A stretch of 6,985 bases of DNA from Desulfonatronospira sp. (GCA_007127015.1 SLAE01000136.1:1-6985); one strand, 5' to 3'; shown: positions 1 through 6,091, counted from the stretch's first letter. The notes: generated by a model from the sequence alone, not told the origin. Made by a program: numbers and translations.

Positions 1-32
1 TCTGAATCCAGGCAAAAACAAAGGATGTTGTC

Positions 33-794
33 ATGCTCTACAGGTTCATCGAGGCCAAGCTTCCGGAGATTCAGCGCCTGCGCGAACAGGAGACTAAAGG
101 AAAAAATACCGGTTATTTTGCCGGTCAAAGACCGGATTTTGCAGCGGCTCTGACAATGCCCGGGCCTTCAATCATTGCTGAATATAAAAGAGCATCACCC
201 TCAAAAGGAATCATAAATGATTCAATTTCACCTGAAATTGCGGCTGCTGAATTTCACAGAGCGGGAGCTTCAGCTTTTTCCGTGCTGACGGAGGAGAAGT
301 TTTTTGGAGGAAGCCTGTCCTTTCTCAACCATTTTGCAGCCACCGGCCTGCCTGTATTACGCAAGGACTTTATCTTTGATCCGCTGCAGGTTGAGCAGAC
401 CGCGCAAACCACGGCGGCAGCCGTACTTCTGATAGTCAGGGTGATCAAGAAAATTTCCCTGCTCAAGAAACTGGTAAGTCTTAGTTTCAGTCTCGGGCTT
501 GAACCTGTGGTGGAGATATTTTCAGCAAGAGAGCTGTATCTGGCCAGACAGGCAGAGGCCAGAACTATCCTGGTCAACAACCGGGACCTGGACAGTCTGG
601 AAATCGATCTCGGTCTTTCCAGGATGCTTATCCTGGAGAAGAAACCGGATGAAATATGGATCTGCGCCAGTGGTATTGACAAATCCATACAGGTTCGCGA
701 ATTTTACGGGCTTGGATTTGAAGCTTTTCTGATCGGCACGAGTCTCATGTCCACTGCTTCACCAGGCGAAAAGCTTAAGGAGCTTTGCGCGTGA
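33..794 (+). CDS. trpC: Indole-3-glycerol phosphate synthase
   Basis: This cytoplasmic TIM-barrel enzyme closes the ring of CdRP to give indole-3-glycerol phosphate, the fourth tryptophan step. The 253-aa length suits a monofunctional TrpC. Active-site landmarks are present in order: Glu50 and Lys52 in AEYKRASPSKG, the general-acid Lys111 in LRKDF, Glu161 in LEPVVEI, Asn182 in VNNRDL, and the phosphate-binding end around IGTSLM (234-239). The usual (S/A)ESGI motif reads CASGI at 211-215, so the conserved Glu is Ala212 (codon 666-668, GCC). The start is supported by AAGGA at 21-25, seven bases before the ATG. The stop overlaps the GTG start of trpF. A TGA at 3-5 may be the end of an upstream trpD, but too little is visible to call it. 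Family assignment is secure; the Glu-to-Ala change is seen directly and its effect is unknown. Confidence 0.96.
   Translation: MLYRFIEAKLPEIQRLREQETKGKNTGYFAGQRPDFAAALTMPGPSIIAEYKRASPSKGIINDSISPEIAAAEFHRAGASAFSVLTEEKFFGGSLSFLNHFAATGLPVLRKDFIFDPLQVEQTAQTTAAAVLLIVRVIKKISLLKKLVSLSFSLGLEPVVEIFSARELYLARQAEARTILVNNRDLDSLEIDLGLSRMLILEKKPDEIWICASGIDKSIQVREFYGLGFEAFLIGTSLMSTASPGEKLKELCA
777..782 (+). promoter_or_regulatory. Ribosome binding site that decides the trpF start
   Basis: AAGGAG lies inside the last codons of trpC, eight bases before GTG at 791. The TTG at 785 is only two bases from it and the ATG at 803 is twenty bases away, so GTG 791 is the best-spaced start. It overlaps the trpC TGA as GTGA, which suggests translational coupling. 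Confidence 0.7.
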
Positions 795-1417
795 TCAGGC
801 AGATGAAAATAAAAGTCTGCGGTCTGACCAGTCTGGAGGATCTCAGGGTCTGCCAGGAGCTGGGAGTGGATATGACCGGATTCATATTTCATCCCGCCAG
901 TCCCAGGCGAGTTTCCGCAGATCTGGTGGGCAGCTGGCCAAAAAAAAATGAGTCGCGGGTCGGAGTTTTTGTGGATTTCAGCGTTGAGCAGGTAATCAAG
1001 ATCATGGACACTGCCGGACTTGATCTGATTCAGCTTCATGGCGGACAGAACGTGTCTTTCTGCCTAACTCTCGGAAAAAAAAGAGTGATCAAGGTGTTCT
1101 GGCCGGAAAGGTACGGATATTTTCAGTATTTTGAACGCGAGCTTGCGGATTACAGGGAAGCATGTACATATTTTCTTTTCGATGCCGGAAAAAACCTTGG
1201 AGGTCATGGCAGACGCATAGAGTGTGCCTGGCTTAAAAAAGCCGATGTTCCCCTTCGGTTTTTGCTGGCCGGCGGACTTGGTCAGGACAATCTGCACCTT
1301 GCTGCGGAACTCGGGGCATGGGGAGTGGATCTTAATTCCGGGGTGGAAATCAGTCCCGGTCGCAAGGATCATGAAAAAATTAAAAGAGCAGTCGAAAAAT
1401 TGCGAGGAATTAAATGA
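791..1417 (+). CDS. trpF: Phosphoribosylanthranilate isomerase
   Basis: TrpF catalyses the Amadori rearrangement of phosphoribosylanthranilate to CdRP, feeding TrpC. It is a (beta/alpha)8 barrel of 208 aa from the GTG start. The N-terminal KVCGLT motif carries the general-base Cys (Cys10). GFIFHPASPRRVS (30-42) is the family's SPR motif, LHG is at 82-84, and FDAGKNLGGHG (130-140) holds the general-acid Asp131 and the glycine loop. AGGLGQDN (160-167) and GVDLNSGVE (178-186) form the phosphate-binding C-terminal strands. All expected key residues are present. The gene overlaps trpC by 4 nt (GTGA) and trpB by 4 nt (ATGA). The GTG start is chosen because AAGGAG is 8 nt upstream; the in-frame ATG at 803 would also give a normal-looking N terminus but has only a weak ribosome site. 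Confidence 0.95.
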   Translation: MIRQMKIKVCGLTSLEDLRVCQELGVDMTGFIFHPASPRRVSADLVGSWPKKNESRVGVFVDFSVEQVIKIMDTAGLDLIQLHGGQNVSFCLTLGKKRVIKVFWPERYGYFQYFERELADYREACTYFLFDAGKNLGGHGRRIECAWLKKADVPLRFLLAGGLGQDNLHLAAELGAWGVDLNSGVEISPGRKDHEKIKRAVEKLRGIK

Positions 1418-2592
1418 AAAAAGGATATTTTGGATCTTTCGGGGGCATGTTCGTTCCTGAACTGCTTGTTCCCCCTCTGGCTGAACTGGAGGAAGCCGTG
1501 AACCGGATTATGCCGGAAAAAAGTTTTCAAGAGGACATTGCCAGGATTCACAAGGATTTTGTGGGTCGTCCGACTCCTGTCTATTATTGCGGCAATCTCT
1601 CCAGGGAGCTTGGTTTCGACCTGTTTTTAAAAAGAGAAGACCTGGCTCATACCGGTGCGCATAAGATAAACAACACGGTAGGTCAGGCCCTGCTGGCCAG
1701 GCATATGGGCAAGACCTGCCTGCTGGCTGAAACCGGTGCCGGTCAGCACGGCGTAGCCACAGCCACAGCAGCGGCCATGCTTGGTCTTGAGTGCATGATT
1801 TTCATGGGCGCTCTGGATGTGGAAAGGCAAAGCATAAACGTGCAGCGGATGGAACTTCTTGGCGCCCGGGTTGAAGCCGTGAAGAGCGGGACCAGGACCC
1901 TCAAGGATGCCATAAACGAAGCTCTAAGATACTGGATCGCCCATCAACAGGATACCCACTACTGTCTGGGTTCGGCAGTCGGGCCGCATCCTTTTCCCCT
2001 GCTGGTTCGCGAACTGCAGTCAGTCATAGGGCGTGAAGCCAGAGAGCAGTTGCTTGAGCGAACCGGAAGACTCCCGGATAAAGTGGTGGCCTGTGTCGGG
2101 GGAGGCTCCAACGCCATCGGCATTTTCCATCCTTTCGTTAATGACCTGAAGGTCCAGCTGGTAGGAATTGAAGCTGGAGGCAGCGGTCGAACCGGCGACA
2201 ATCACTCAGCAACTCTGGCCAAGGGTTGGCCCGGGGTACTTCATGGCACGCACAGCTTTCTGCTTCAGACTCCGGAAGGCCAGCTCCTGCCTTCGCATTC
2301 CATAGCTCCCGGACTTGACTATCCAGGTGTTGGACCGGAACATTCTTATCTGAAGGACAGCGGAAGAGCCGGATATGAAGTCGTTCATGATCACGAGGCC
2401 CTGGAAGCCTTCAGGCTGCTCTCCGGCAAAGAAGGTATTATCCCGGCCCTGGAGAGCGCGCACGCCGTGGCCTGGGCCATTTCCGACAGAGCCGGCATCG
2501 AACCGGGCAGTCAAGTACTGGTCAATCTATCCGGAAGAGGGGACAAGGATCTGAATATTTTCAGAAAAGCTGAACAGGACACTGAAAATTAA
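1414..2592 (+). CDS. trpB: Tryptophan synthase beta subunit
   Basis: TrpB is the PLP enzyme that condenses indole, channelled from TrpA, with serine to give tryptophan. At 392 aa it has the normal length of TrpB1, the form that pairs with TrpA. The N-terminal YFGSFGGMFVPE is typical. The PLP-binding Lys84 sits in TGAHKINN, the catalytic Glu106 in AETGAGQHG, the PLP phosphate loop is GGGSN (229-233), Asp302 is in PGLDYPGVGPEH, and Ser373 in NLSGRGDKD contacts the pyridine nitrogen. I see no missing active-site residue. GAGGA at 1404-1408 is a good ribosome site five bases before the ATG, which overlaps the trpF stop. It is the best conserved protein of the cluster. Confidence 0.98.
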   Translation: MKKGYFGSFGGMFVPELLVPPLAELEEAVNRIMPEKSFQEDIARIHKDFVGRPTPVYYCGNLSRELGFDLFLKREDLAHTGAHKINNTVGQALLARHMGKTCLLAETGAGQHGVATATAAAMLGLECMIFMGALDVERQSINVQRMELLGARVEAVKSGTRTLKDAINEALRYWIAHQQDTHYCLGSAVGPHPFPLLVRELQSVIGREAREQLLERTGRLPDKVVACVGGGSNAIGIFHPFVNDLKVQLVGIEAGGSGRTGDNHSATLAKGWPGVLHGTHSFLLQTPEGQLLPSHSIAPGLDYPGVGPEHSYLKDSGRAGYEVVHDHEALEAFRLLSGKEGIIPALESAHAVAWAISDRAGIEPGSQVLVNLSGRGDKDLNIFRKAEQDTEN

Positions 2593-2630
2593 TCTTAAGA
2601 ATATCAAGAAAAAACATGAAGAGATCTGGA

Positions 2631-2670
2631 CCTTCACACCTTCAGACTTTCATACCTTTATACTTTCTTA
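2631..2670 (+). repeat. Degenerate 8-bp tandem repeat between trpB and trpA
   Basis: Five adjacent octamers can be read with no gap: CCTTCACA, CCTTCAGA, CTTTCATA, CCTTTATA and CTTTCTTA (consensus about CYTTCAYA). They fill the centre of the 99-nt trpB-trpA gap, where the genes upstream are tightly overlapped. The strand is pyrimidine-rich and the block ends in a T-rich run before the trpA ribosome site. No function can be read from it. Chance low complexity is possible, but the fixed 8-base phase over 40 bases argues for tandem duplication followed by decay. Confidence 0.6.
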
Positions 2671-2691
2671 CATATTTTTTTAGGAGCGTTT

Positions 2692-3462
2692 ATGGACAAT
2701 GAAAATATACTGACCCGGAAAATTCACCAGGCTTTAAATGAAGGGCGCAAGGCATTGATACCCTTTGTTCCGGCAGGTTTTCCCTCTAAGGATAGGTTCT
2801 GGGACGTGGTTGTGGAACTGGACGCAGCCGGAGCTGATATAATTGAAATCGGGGTGCCTTTTTCCGATCCCGTGGCTGACGGACCGGTGGTGGAAAAAGC
2901 CTCTCTGCGTGCTCTGGAACAGGGAGTAAACCTGGAATGGATCATTGAAGGTCTGGCTGAAAATTCATCAAAGATGCAGGCTGGAATAGTGCTTATGGGA
3001 TATTTTAATCCATTTCTGCAGTTCGGTTTGCAGGATCTGGCTCAAAAAGCCGGAAAAGCCGGGGCAAACGGATTGATCATTCCGGACTTGATTCTGGAGG
3101 AGGTTCTGCCCTACATTGATCTTTTTAATGATCACGATCTGGCATACATCCCTCTGGTGGGGCTGAACACTCCTCCAGAGCGTCTAAAGGATTATGCAGG
3201 ACTTAATCCTGCATTCGCGTATCTGGTTTCGGTCATGGGCATCACCGGGACCAGGACAGGAGAGAACAAACTTTTAAAAGATAAACTGGTCCAGGCCAGA
3301 GAGGTTTTTAATTGCCCGATAGCCCTGGGATTCGGACTGAGCACAAAAGATCAGCTTGAACGGATCAGGGATCTGGTGGATGCAGTTGTCTTCGGCAGCG
3401 CCCTGATTTCACATCTGGACGAAGGAAAAAGTGCGGGAGATTTTCTGCGCAGCTGGCGGTAA
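2692..3462 (+). CDS. trpA: Tryptophan synthase alpha subunit
   Basis: TrpA cleaves indole-3-glycerol phosphate to indole and glyceraldehyde-3-phosphate and passes indole to TrpB. It is 256 aa, a normal TIM-barrel length. The catalytic pair is present: Glu52 in IEIGVPFSDP and Asp63 in PVADGP. The loop region YLVSVMGITGTRTG (177-190) and the phosphate-binding GFGLS (213-217) and FGSAL (234-238) are in place. Two places depart from the common form: PDLILEE at 131-137, where most have PDLP, and PLVGLNTPPERL at 154-165, where most have LVAPTTP. These look like lineage features rather than damage. AGGAG at 2682-2686 lies five bases before the ATG. The gene stands 99 nt after trpB, so a separate ribosome site or an internal promoter is possible. 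Confidence 0.96.
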   Translation: MDNENILTRKIHQALNEGRKALIPFVPAGFPSKDRFWDVVVELDAAGADIIEIGVPFSDPVADGPVVEKASLRALEQGVNLEWIIEGLAENSSKMQAGIVLMGYFNPFLQFGLQDLAQKAGKAGANGLIIPDLILEEVLPYIDLFNDHDLAYIPLVGLNTPPERLKDYAGLNPAFAYLVSVMGITGTRTGENKLLKDKLVQAREVFNCPIALGFGLSTKDQLERIRDLVDAVVFGSALISHLDEGKSAGDFLRSWR

Positions 3463-3466
3463 AGGC

Positions 3467-3530
3467 TGCCGGGAGAACGTTTTGCCCGGCAACGGCCATG
3501 CCCGATATATGCGGCCGGTTTAATTTTTGA
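3467..3530 (+). terminator. Possible terminator or switch region between trpA and glnA
   Basis: Two inverted repeats follow the trpA stop. TGCCGGG (3467-3473) pairs with CCCGGCA (3485-3491) around an 11-nt loop. CGGCC (3493-3497) pairs with GGCCG (3513-3517) and is followed by a T-rich run (GTTTAATTTTT). CCGGC at 3486-3490 can also pair with GCCGG at 3514-3518, so the first and the downstream structures exclude one another. This fits either partial termination after trpA or a folded leader ahead of glnA. No clear sigma-70 or sigma-54 promoter is visible here. The stems are short, so confidence is modest. Confidence 0.4.
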
Positions 3531-3547
3531 AATACGGGAGGTTAGGC

Positions 3548-4894
3548 ATGAAAAAGCCCGTGGTTTTTGATTGTCGAAATGCCGATGACGTGACCAAGGC
3601 TGTGCGCGAATATGATGTAAGTTTCATCCAGTTCTGGTTTGTAGATGTTCTGGGTACTCTTAAAAGTTTTCAGGTTACTCCAAGTGAACTGGAAGAGGCC
3701 TTTGAAGAAGGTATGGGCTTTGACGGTTCATCAATCGAAGGTTTTTCCAGGATTCACGAAAGCGATATGGTCGCCTTTCCCGATCCGACCACTTTTCAGC
3801 TTGTTTCCTGGAGGCCCCTGGAAAGACCTGTGGCCCGGATGTTCTGCGACATCAAAAACCCGGATGGTACACCATATGAAGGCGACAGCCGCTACGTGCT
3901 CAAAAGAATTCTGGGCAAAGCAGCTCAAGACGGCTACAGCTTTTATCTCGGCCCTGAACTTGAATTCTTTCTGTTCGAGAGTTCCAGAGAGCCAAAGACT
4001 CTTGATTTCGGCGGGTACTTTGATGCTCCCCCCCTGGATCTGGCCAATGATATCCGCAGGGACATAATCAATTCCTTGCTGTCCATGGGCATCGAAGTGG
4101 AATACAGCCATCACGAGGTTGCGCCCAGCCAGCATGAAATCGACCTCAGATATCAGGAAGCGCTTAAGATGGCCGATACCGCTGTCACTTACAGGGTCAT
4201 TGCCAAGGAAGTGGCCAGACGCCATGGCTGCTACGCCTCATTCATGCCCAAGCCTCTGTTCGGCGTTAACGGCAGTGGAATGCATGTTCATCAGTCCCTG
4301 TTCAAAAATGGCAGAAATATTTTTTATGATCCCGATACACAAGACAATCTGAGCCAGGAATGCAGGAATTATATCAGCGGTCTTCTGGAGCATGCCAGCG
4401 AGATCACCGCGATATGCAACCAGTGGGTGAACTCGTACAAAAGACTGGTGCCCGGATATGAAGCCCCGGTTTATGTGGCCTGGGCCAGGCGAAACCGCTC
4501 ATCGCTGGTTCGGGTGCCCATGTATAAGCCTGGAAAGGAAAAGGCCACACGAGTGGAACTCAGATCTCCCGATCCTGCCTGCAACCCGTACCTGGCATTT
4601 GCCTGCATGCTTGCGGCGGGTCTAAAAGGCATGGAAAAGAAATATCCCCTGCCCCGGGCGGTGGAGGAGGATATTTTTGAGATGAACGAAGAGGAAAGAA
4701 GGAAGCACAATATTCCAAGTCTTCCGGGCAGCCTGTTCGAGGCGGTGGAGATCCTGGAAAAAAGCAGTATGTTGAAGGATGCCCTGGGTGAACACATTTT
4801 CAAAAACTTCATTGCCAACAAAAAGATCGAATGGAATAATTACCGTATTCAGGTTACAGAATATGAGCTGAATAAGTATCTGCCGGTATTATAG
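3548..4894 (+). CDS. glnA: Glutamine synthetase, type I (GSI-alpha-like)
   Basis: It makes glutamine from glutamate, ammonia and ATP as a dodecamer in the cytoplasm. The 448-aa protein has the beta-grasp N domain (DGSSIEGF at 59-66) and the catalytic domain with metal ligands Glu137 and Glu139 (GPELEF), Glu190 (HHEVAPSQ), Glu197, His246 (NGSGMHVH) and Glu337 (RVELRSPD). The flap Glu305 is in VPGYEAP. Length and the lack of the GSI-beta insertion match the Bacillus/Thermotoga alpha class, as does Arg68 in GFSRIHESD, the equivalent of the Arg linked to glutamine feedback in Bacillus. The adenylylation Tyr region reads DIFEM with Phe377, so control by AMP addition is unlikely. The ATG at 3548 is preceded by GGGAGG at 3536-3541. 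The gene lies 85 nt after trpA in the same direction and may be partly co-transcribed. That fits glutamine being the amino donor for anthranilate synthase, though the link is inference. Confidence 0.97.
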   Translation: MKKPVVFDCRNADDVTKAVREYDVSFIQFWFVDVLGTLKSFQVTPSELEEAFEEGMGFDGSSIEGFSRIHESDMVAFPDPTTFQLVSWRPLERPVARMFCDIKNPDGTPYEGDSRYVLKRILGKAAQDGYSFYLGPELEFFLFESSREPKTLDFGGYFDAPPLDLANDIRRDIINSLLSMGIEVEYSHHEVAPSQHEIDLRYQEALKMADTAVTYRVIAKEVARRHGCYASFMPKPLFGVNGSGMHVHQSLFKNGRNIFYDPDTQDNLSQECRNYISGLLEHASEITAICNQWVNSYKRLVPGYEAPVYVAWARRNRSSLVRVPMYKPGKEKATRVELRSPDPACNPYLAFACMLAAGLKGMEKKYPLPRAVEEDIFEMNEEERRKHNIPSLPGSLFEAVEILEKSSMLKDALGEHIFKNFIANKKIEWNNYRIQVTEYELNKYLPVL

Positions 4895-4898
4895 CAGT

Positions 4899-4940
4899 TG
4901 TATGCCAGGATAATTTGTGGTCCGGAGGACCGGGCATACA
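4899..4940. terminator. Nested inverted repeat between convergent genes
   Basis: TGTATGCC (4899-4906) pairs with GGCATACA (4933-4940), and inside it GGTCC (4919-4923) pairs with GGACC (4927-4931). The element starts five bases after the glnA stop and lies in the 89-nt gap before the end of the minus-strand candidate selenoprotein gene. A position between two convergent gene ends suits a bidirectional stop. There is no U-run directly after the stem on either strand (an A7 run on the + strand lies at 4948-4954), so it is not a classical intrinsic terminator. Confidence 0.4.
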
Positions 4941-4983
4941 GTCAAGCAAAAAAATTACTCTCCGGTCAGATGAATCTTCAGGA

Positions 4984-5175
4984 TCAGAATCTGTCGCAGC
5001 GTACGTTGGACAGTCTTTCTTCCATGTCGTCGTCAAGGCTTGAAGCTATCTGGCTTATGTTGATCCGGCTATTGCATACACGGCAATAGAGATATACCCG
5101 TGTTCATGTGCGCACCAGCCGGTAACTGCTGCGGCTGTGGCCACAGATGGGCTTGACCATCATTTTATAATCCAT
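4984..5175 (-). CDS. Candidate small Cys-rich selenoprotein (in-frame TGA read as Sec)
   Basis: On the minus strand an ATG (5175-5173) follows AAGGA (5186-5182) by six bases. The frame runs 23 codons, meets TGA at 5106-5104, and continues in the same frame for 39 more codons to TGA at 4986-4984. Read through, it gives a 63-residue protein: Cys11-Gly-His-Ser14, Sec24, then YLYCRVCN with Cys31-x2-Cys34, an acidic helix-like stretch (SSLDDDMEERL, 45-55) and a C-terminal RCDRF with Cys60. The part after TGA has good protein character. A hairpin fitting the bacterial SECIS rule starts 14 nt after TGA. From memory this resembles a described family of small dual-CXXC (seleno)proteins of Desulfovibrio relatives; I cannot confirm it. 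The first CXXC is degenerate here (CGHS). Function is unknown; thiol/selenol redox or metal binding is plausible. The alternative is a pseudogene broken by a nonsense change. It is convergent with glnA and divergent from the gene at 5302. Confidence 0.72.
5069..5089 (-). promoter_or_regulatory. Candidate bacterial SECIS hairpin
   Basis: On the minus strand CTATTGC (5089-5083) pairs perfectly with GCAATAG (5075-5069), a 7-bp stem around a 7-nt loop CGTGTAT. The loop starts 21 nt after the in-frame TGA (5106-5104) and has G at its second position. As I recall the published bacterial SECIS model, it asks for a loop about 16-37 nt after UGA, 3-14 nt long, with a G among its first two bases; all three hold. 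The hairpin would recruit SelB with Sec-tRNA. A second hairpin (ACACGG/CCGTGT, directly after TGA) overlaps and would compete with it. Confidence 0.6.
5104..5106 (-). other. In-frame TGA, proposed selenocysteine codon 24
   Basis: The complement of TCA at 5104-5106 is TGA, set between an ACA Thr codon and another ACA Thr codon (RT-Sec-TRVYLYC). The upstream and downstream parts are in the same frame, with no length change needed to join them. In a Cys homologue this position would be TGC or TGT. Confidence 0.6.
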
Positions 5176-5248
5176 AATTTTTCCTTGTCGGAATGAATAT
5201 TACTTTTACTTAAAACAATTGAACCTGCAATTCAAGCGATCTCTTCTC

Positions 5249-5276
5249 TTGATAAATAAGAAATATTCTTTATTAT
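5249..5276 (+). promoter_or_regulatory. Likely sigma-70 promoter of the 246-aa gene
   Basis: TTGATA (5249-5254) and TATTAT (5271-5276) are each one base from the -35 and -10 consensus and are 16 bases apart. Transcription would start near 5283, leaving a leader of about 19 nt before the ATG at 5302. The promoter lies almost wholly inside the palindrome at 5250-5278. Confidence 0.5.
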
Positions 5277-5278
5277 CA
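5250..5278. promoter_or_regulatory. 29-bp imperfect palindrome, possible operator
   Basis: Arms 5250-5262 and 5266-5278 pair at 11 of 13 positions (TGATAA..AAGAA, three-base centre ATA, TTCTT..TTATCA). It sits in the divergent region between the candidate selenoprotein gene and the 246-aa gene and covers the -35 to -10 interval of the latter. A dimeric repressor binding here would block that promoter. The site is AT-rich, so part of the symmetry may be chance. Confidence 0.45.
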
Positions 5279-5301
5279 GGATTAAAAGCAGAATAAACAA
5301 T

Positions 5302-6042
5302 ATGAAAAAAGTAGATCAATTTCTGGACAGTCTCACTGATGAGACACTGAAAGAGGCAGCTGAGACATTTTTTGGAAAACGCAAGGAACTGGAGGATGAA
5401 AAGGAATTTCTGCGGGGTCAGGCTGAAAAGCTGAAGCTCCAGGCCGAAAGCATCGATGTTTTGCTGTCCAGGCTGAACTATGTTCTGGCCCGTGGAAAGG
5501 CCGCAGAAAAATTCTGGTCCGAACTGGGGCATGAATCCCTGGCAGCAATTTCTCCAGAATGGAAGAATGATGTTGTGATGCCTCGAGCCTGGACCAGAAA
5601 GGGAAGGTTTCTTGGTTTAGCCTGCAAACTGTATATTCAGGCAGCCGAAAAAATTAAAGTTTATCTGCGCGGAAGATATGTTGATGATCCTGAGATCAAG
5701 GGCAAAAAAAGGCTTACCGTTAATCTTTTCACCTTGAAAGATCAGATCAGCAAACTGAATGAGTCCATTCAGGAGGTCAATGTGTGCAACCGCCCTGATG
5801 ACGTCCTGGCTTTTGCCCGAAGACTGGAGGTTGAGGGTAATCACAAGAAGAAATTTACAGGCTCTGAGTTGGTTTATGATTATGATCAGGACCTGTGTCT
5901 TAAAGAACTTGACCCTGCGGAACTCGGCCTGAACGAGTATCCGGAATTGCCCATGGATAAAAAGTCCATGCACAGGGTGAACCAGACATCAAAAAAAATT
6001 TATTCGAAATTCAAAACCGAAATTGACAATCTTTTTGAGTAA
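5302..6042 (+). CDS. Conserved-looking protein of unknown function, coiled-coil N terminus
   Basis: I do not recognise this 246-aa protein with confidence. It has no signal peptide and no membrane segment and should be cytoplasmic. Residues 13-65 are a charged helix with heptad-like character (KRKELEDEKEFLRGQAEKLK), a likely coiled coil. A basic, aromatic segment (MPRAWTRKGRFLGLACKLYIQ, 93-113) follows, then a second long helix (136-162), a motif CNRPDDVLAFARRLEVE (162-178), and a C-terminal part with YDYDQDLCLKELDPAELGLNEYPELP (192-217) and a final basic helix. Cys108, Cys162 and Cys199 are scattered, so no metal site is evident. The ribosome site is weak: the nearest AGGA (5278-5281) is 20 bases from the ATG. 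Codon use looks like that of its neighbours. It is divergent from the candidate selenoprotein gene and 49 nt upstream of queF, so an operon with queF is plausible. Confidence 0.85.
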   Translation: MKKVDQFLDSLTDETLKEAAETFFGKRKELEDEKEFLRGQAEKLKLQAESIDVLLSRLNYVLARGKAAEKFWSELGHESLAAISPEWKNDVVMPRAWTRKGRFLGLACKLYIQAAEKIKVYLRGRYVDDPEIKGKKRLTVNLFTLKDQISKLNESIQEVNVCNRPDDVLAFARRLEVEGNHKKKFTGSELVYDYDQDLCLKELDPAELGLNEYPELPMDKKSMHRVNQTSKKIYSKFKTEIDNLFE

Positions 6043-6091
6043 TAACTTTTTTTATAGAATAAGCTGTTCCGGTAATTGGGGAGTATAATTT

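Noticed and set aside
1..32. End of trpD
   Set aside because: A TGA at 3-5 could be its stop, but too little sequence is present to identify it.
785..790. TTG at 785 as trpF start
   Set aside because: Only two bases separate it from AAGGAG; GTG 791 has normal spacing.
3455..3472. Sigma-54 type promoter (TGGCGG then TGCC) ahead of glnA
   Set aside because: The GG to GC spacing is off by one base and the -12 element does not match; it lies at the end of trpA.
3527..3547. TTG at 3527 as glnA start
   Set aside because: The GGGAGG ribosome site lies downstream of it and is well placed for ATG 3548.
3731..4225. Long minus-strand frame (164 codons) within glnA
   Set aside because: It is a shadow of a strongly conserved gene, with no motif or ribosome site of its own.
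4854..5036. A 60-codon minus-strand frame overlapping the glnA end
   Set aside because: It overlaps glnA, has no ribosome site and no family features; it is in a different frame from the candidate selenoprotein.
4898..5089. A 63-codon TTG-start frame on the + strand after glnA
   Set aside because: No ribosome site, a rare start, and it lies antisense to the better-supported minus-strand selenoprotein frame. The nested inverted repeat at its start also argues against coding.
5108..5146. Palindromes GTGCGCAC (5108-5115), CAGCCG/CGGCTG (5116-5137) and CTGTGGCCACAG (5135-5146)
   Set aside because: All fall inside the candidate selenoprotein coding region upstream of the TGA, and I see no independent sign of an operator.
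6043..6091. preQ1 riboswitch upstream of queF
   Set aside because: The 49-nt gap lacks the conserved pseudoknot pattern and is mostly a T-rich run and the ribosome site.
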